From: Dorea sp. CAG:317
GTDB lineage: Bacteria; Bacillota; Clostridia; Lachnospirales; Lachnospiraceae
Direction: 5' to 3'
Assembly (NCBI GenBank): GCA_000433535.1
Contig: FR892653.1
Location: 32,819-49,151 of the forward strand
DNA: 16,333 nt
Of this stretch, positions 14,779-16,333 are shown in pieces. Position 1 is the first letter of the stretch. Each line of letters starts with the position of its first letter. The translations under genes and the position numbers were made by a program. The notes beneath the pieces were generated by a model, which had not been told where the DNA came from, searched no databases, and was given only the letters and a program-made list of their open reading frames with translations.

Positions 14779-15420
14779 TTAATTATTCTTTATCAGAACT
14801 TTGTATCCGTCTTTTTCCTTCGTGAAGGTAATTTCTCCACCTTTCTCAAGATGTAAAATCTCTTCCATCTCTTCAATTACTTTTTGATAATGTTCTTCCT
14901 GCTCTGGTTTTTTTACTCCATCAACCACACAATCTGTCAGTGTTCCTATTAATATTCCCGACAAAACCGATGCAATAAAACGAGCGATAAGTGGATGCTC
15001 TTCTGCGACGTTATGCAAATATCCGGCGACACTTTGCTCCCACTGACTTTCTTGGGCAATCATTCCTTTAATCCTCTCCCAACAGTGGAAGAAAAAGTTT
15101 TTTTCTCTCTCGATTTCCGATAGGTGATTTGGATCATTTTTCTCAATAACTAGCGGAACCATATATTCCACGAAACATATATTTTGATCCGTAATAACCG
15201 TATAATCCGGCTTCCCTTCTCCACATTTTCTAGACCAGTCCGCAACTTTTTGCTGAAGATCTAAGGACGCCTGATCTTTTCCTATGAGTTGCTGAGCATA
15301 AGAAATGAGCAATTGCGCACTATCGGAATAAACTCTCTCCTGCTTTTTACGGACCTCGATATTTATATAAATTTCTCTTTCACTGTCTGCAGTACTCCTT
15401 TTTTCTGTCTCCTCACGTAT
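14779..15420 (-). pseudogene. Unknown protein, open frame without a usable start codon
   Basis: I do not recognise this family. The open frame covers 213 codons. The only standard start inside it is TTG 15312, giving 177 residues, but that codon has no ribosome site. The 36 codons before it (EREIYINIEVRKKQERVYSD and neighbours) read like genuine protein. The only ATG further up, at 15435, is followed four codons later by TGA (15423-15421). A C-to-T change of CGA to TGA would explain this, so I favour a nonsense-mutated gene. The visible protein has a soluble N-terminal half (DYTVITDQNICFVEYMVPL), a hydrophobic stretch (LIARFIASVLSGILIGTLT) that could be one membrane segment, and a charged C-terminus. 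It follows the 139-residue gene in the same frame, presumably in one transcript. Confidence 0.55.
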
Positions 15421-15447
15421 TCAACTATACTCCATGAGATAATGTAT

Positions 15448-15867
15448 CTACTGAATTTTTTCAATTGTATCAGAGATCACTCGGACACATTTCTCAATGT
15501 CTTCTAATTTTGCTATATCTTCCCGATTCATATTCAATATCTGAAATGGATTCGATGTAATATTTCCGCTTTTGCGAAGCGTTTCTTTAAAAATATCAAG
15601 ATAAGCTTCTACCAGTGAATTGTGTTCCTGTTCCTGCGCCTGCTCTTCTGTACTTTTCTTCTTGTAACATCCTCTTCGCACACATATATAATCATTGGTA
15701 TCTGTAACCAAAGTCCGAAGGGCACCGGTCAGCATCCCATCCGTAAATCGTCCCCCAGATTTTTGTTGCGCATACGCAAATAACTCTATTCTGGTATGTT
15801 CCTGAGAATCAGCTAATAACTCCTTATATAATTCTTTGATTTGCTGCGCATTTGATAGTCTATCCAT
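15448..15867 (-). CDS. Unknown small protein with winged-helix-like N-terminus
   Basis: This 139-residue protein belongs to no family I recognise. Residues 1-75 are predicted to be helical, then carry TDGMLTGALRTLV and a hydrophobic hairpin-like YICVRRGCYKKK. That pattern would fit a winged-helix DNA-binding fold (inference only). A Glu/Gln-rich linker (EEQAQEQEH) and a helical C-terminus (LDIFKETLRKSGN, EDIAKLEDIEKCVRVISDTIEKI) follow. ATG 15867 has GAGGTGAT at good spacing and a strong promoter about 20 nt upstream of the leader, so expression is likely. It ends in TAG 15448, after which the same frame continues toward the next open frame. It might regulate or partner that downstream protein. 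Confidence 0.7.
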   Translation of the reverse strand: MDRLSNAQQIKELYKELLADSQEHTRIELFAYAQQKSGGRFTDGMLTGALRTLVTDTNDYICVRRGCYKKKSTEEQAQEQEHNSLVEAYLDIFKETLRKSGNITSNPFQILNMNREDIAKLEDIEKCVRVISDTIEKIQ

Positions 15868-15892
15868 TCACAATCACCTCTTCTTTTTCTTA

Positions 15893-15921
15893 AGTTTACC
15901 ACCGCGCAGTACGTTAGTCAA
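15893..15921 (-). promoter_or_regulatory. Sigma-A promoter of the two small unknown genes
   Basis: On the minus strand TTGACT (15921-15916) is followed after 17 nt by TAAACT (15898-15893). The start should be near 15886, giving a leader of about 19 nt. A perfect 12-bp palindrome CAATTATAATTG (15919-15930) overlaps the -35 box and could be a regulator site. Confidence 0.75.
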
Positions 15922-16048
15922 TTATAATTGTTTTAATTTTAATTATTTTTTAGTTTTGCCTTGCTTTCTATGCGATTACTTTTGCCGTATGCGCACTGGT
16001 CAGTCTCAAATAAAGTTCCTTGTACTTTTCCAGAAGATTATTTGAATG

Positions 16049-16103
16049 TGAAAAGAACGACCTAACGAAGGCTTTTCTGCCTTGTCTAAGGTCGTTCTTT
16101 TCA
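16049..16103. terminator. Long hairpin, likely a bidirectional terminator
   Basis: GAAAAGAACGACCT (16050-16063) pairs perfectly with AGGTCGTTCTTTTC (16089-16102), plus one outer T-A pair, giving 15 bp. A second hairpin AAGGC/GCCTT sits inside the loop. On the plus strand a T-rich stretch ending in TTTTTT (about 16115-16120) follows at some distance; the minus-strand tail is poor. It may end a gene to the left or right, or be the hairpin end of a lost mobile element. Confidence 0.5.
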
Positions 16104-16299
16104 TATTTCTATTCTTTTTTAGACTACTCAACTTTGCCCTTGAGGGGATAGTGGAGTGTACCTCGGAATATATATTTTATTCTAACTCGACAATTACTAA
16201 TCAATTTTGTTTAGAGATTATTCGTTGTCCTGTTTGCATTTCTTTTGATTATTTGATTTATCCATATTATCCTGCCTATACAGGCTAATGTTATCATTT

Positions 16300-16319
16300 T
16301 GTTATCGGTGTTGATAACA
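16300..16319. repeat. GTTATC inverted repeat, operator-like
   Basis: TGTTATC (16300-16306) and GATAACA (16313-16319) form a 7-bp inverted repeat with a 6-nt spacer, and another GTTATCA lies at 16290-16296. The spacing suits a dimeric regulator. The same GTTATCA word recurs around the FUSC promoter. Confidence 0.4.
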
Positions 16320-16333
16320 CTTGCTCTGTAACT

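Larger units (their letters stand above)
15931..16333. other. Gene-free right end of the window
   Basis: I see no gene I can support here. A short minus-strand frame (about 16060 to 15970, ending in KYKELYLRLTSAHTAKVIA and a stop) could be a decayed 3' end, but it has no start, ribosome site or recognised family. The stretch holds the long hairpin at 16049-16103, a small CTCAA/TTGAG inverted repeat near 16126-16144, and GTTATC repeats near the end. The next gene lies beyond the window. Confidence 0.6.

Noticed and set aside
16082..16288. Plus-strand 68-codon open frame beginning MSKVVLFIFLFFF
   Set aside because: It starts with TTG inside the hairpin stem, has no ribosome site, and its hydrophobic content follows from T-rich DNA.

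Overview
The window comes from a low-to-moderate GC, Gram-positive gut-type anaerobe, most likely a Lachnospiraceae/Clostridia chromosome. The clues are AGGAGG ribosome sites before nearly every gene, a lipoprotein-type solute-binding protein, and an oxygen-independent glycerol-3-phosphate-dehydrogenase-like flavoprotein set. A FUSC-family gene and a Tet(M)-like chromosomal GTPase point the same way. Every gene I can support is on the minus strand, so the window reads from right to left. No tRNA, rRNA, CRISPR array or recognisable insertion sequence was seen.

Right end (16333 to about 14780): about 430 bases without a gene hold a 15-bp stem hairpin and GTTATC inverted repeats. A good promoter then drives two small unknown genes that lie in the same reading frame. 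The second has no usable start codon; its open frame runs 36 codons upstream to two in-frame stops. Next (14740-13600) is a FUSC-family membrane protein. Its strong promoter is followed by a short leader ending in a terminator placed just before the ribosome site, which looks like attenuation. The gene is broken by a one-base frameshift in a T6 run and probably by an internal deletion.

Centre right (13540-9137): an extended -10 promoter drives an operon of a GlpA-like FAD protein with a BFD-type [2Fe-2S] domain, a second FAD/NAD oxidoreductase, a DUF1667 cysteine protein, and a DUF2130 coiled-coil protein with a nuclease-like E/D/ExK pattern.

Centre (9091-2231): a strong sigma-A promoter, overlapped downstream by a perfect TTAATCGATTAA palindrome, opens a seven-gene sugar locus. 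The order is LacI-type regulator, RbsD/FucU-like mutarotase, BtpA/SgcQ-family TIM-barrel protein, ribokinase, RbsA, RbsC and RbsB, with short gaps or 8-nt overlaps, closed by a strong terminator. A second near-identical operator lies between lacI and the mutarotase gene. The layout suggests import, anomer conversion and phosphorylation of a pentose-like sugar, with the BtpA/SgcQ protein as an extra unassigned step. Substitutions at ribose-contact positions in the RbsD-like and RbsB-like proteins suggest that the substrate may not be plain D-ribose.

Left end (2119-1): a YkgJ-type cysteine-cluster protein with its own terminator, then the N-terminal 386 residues of a Tet(M)/EF-G-like ribosomal GTPase that runs off the window.
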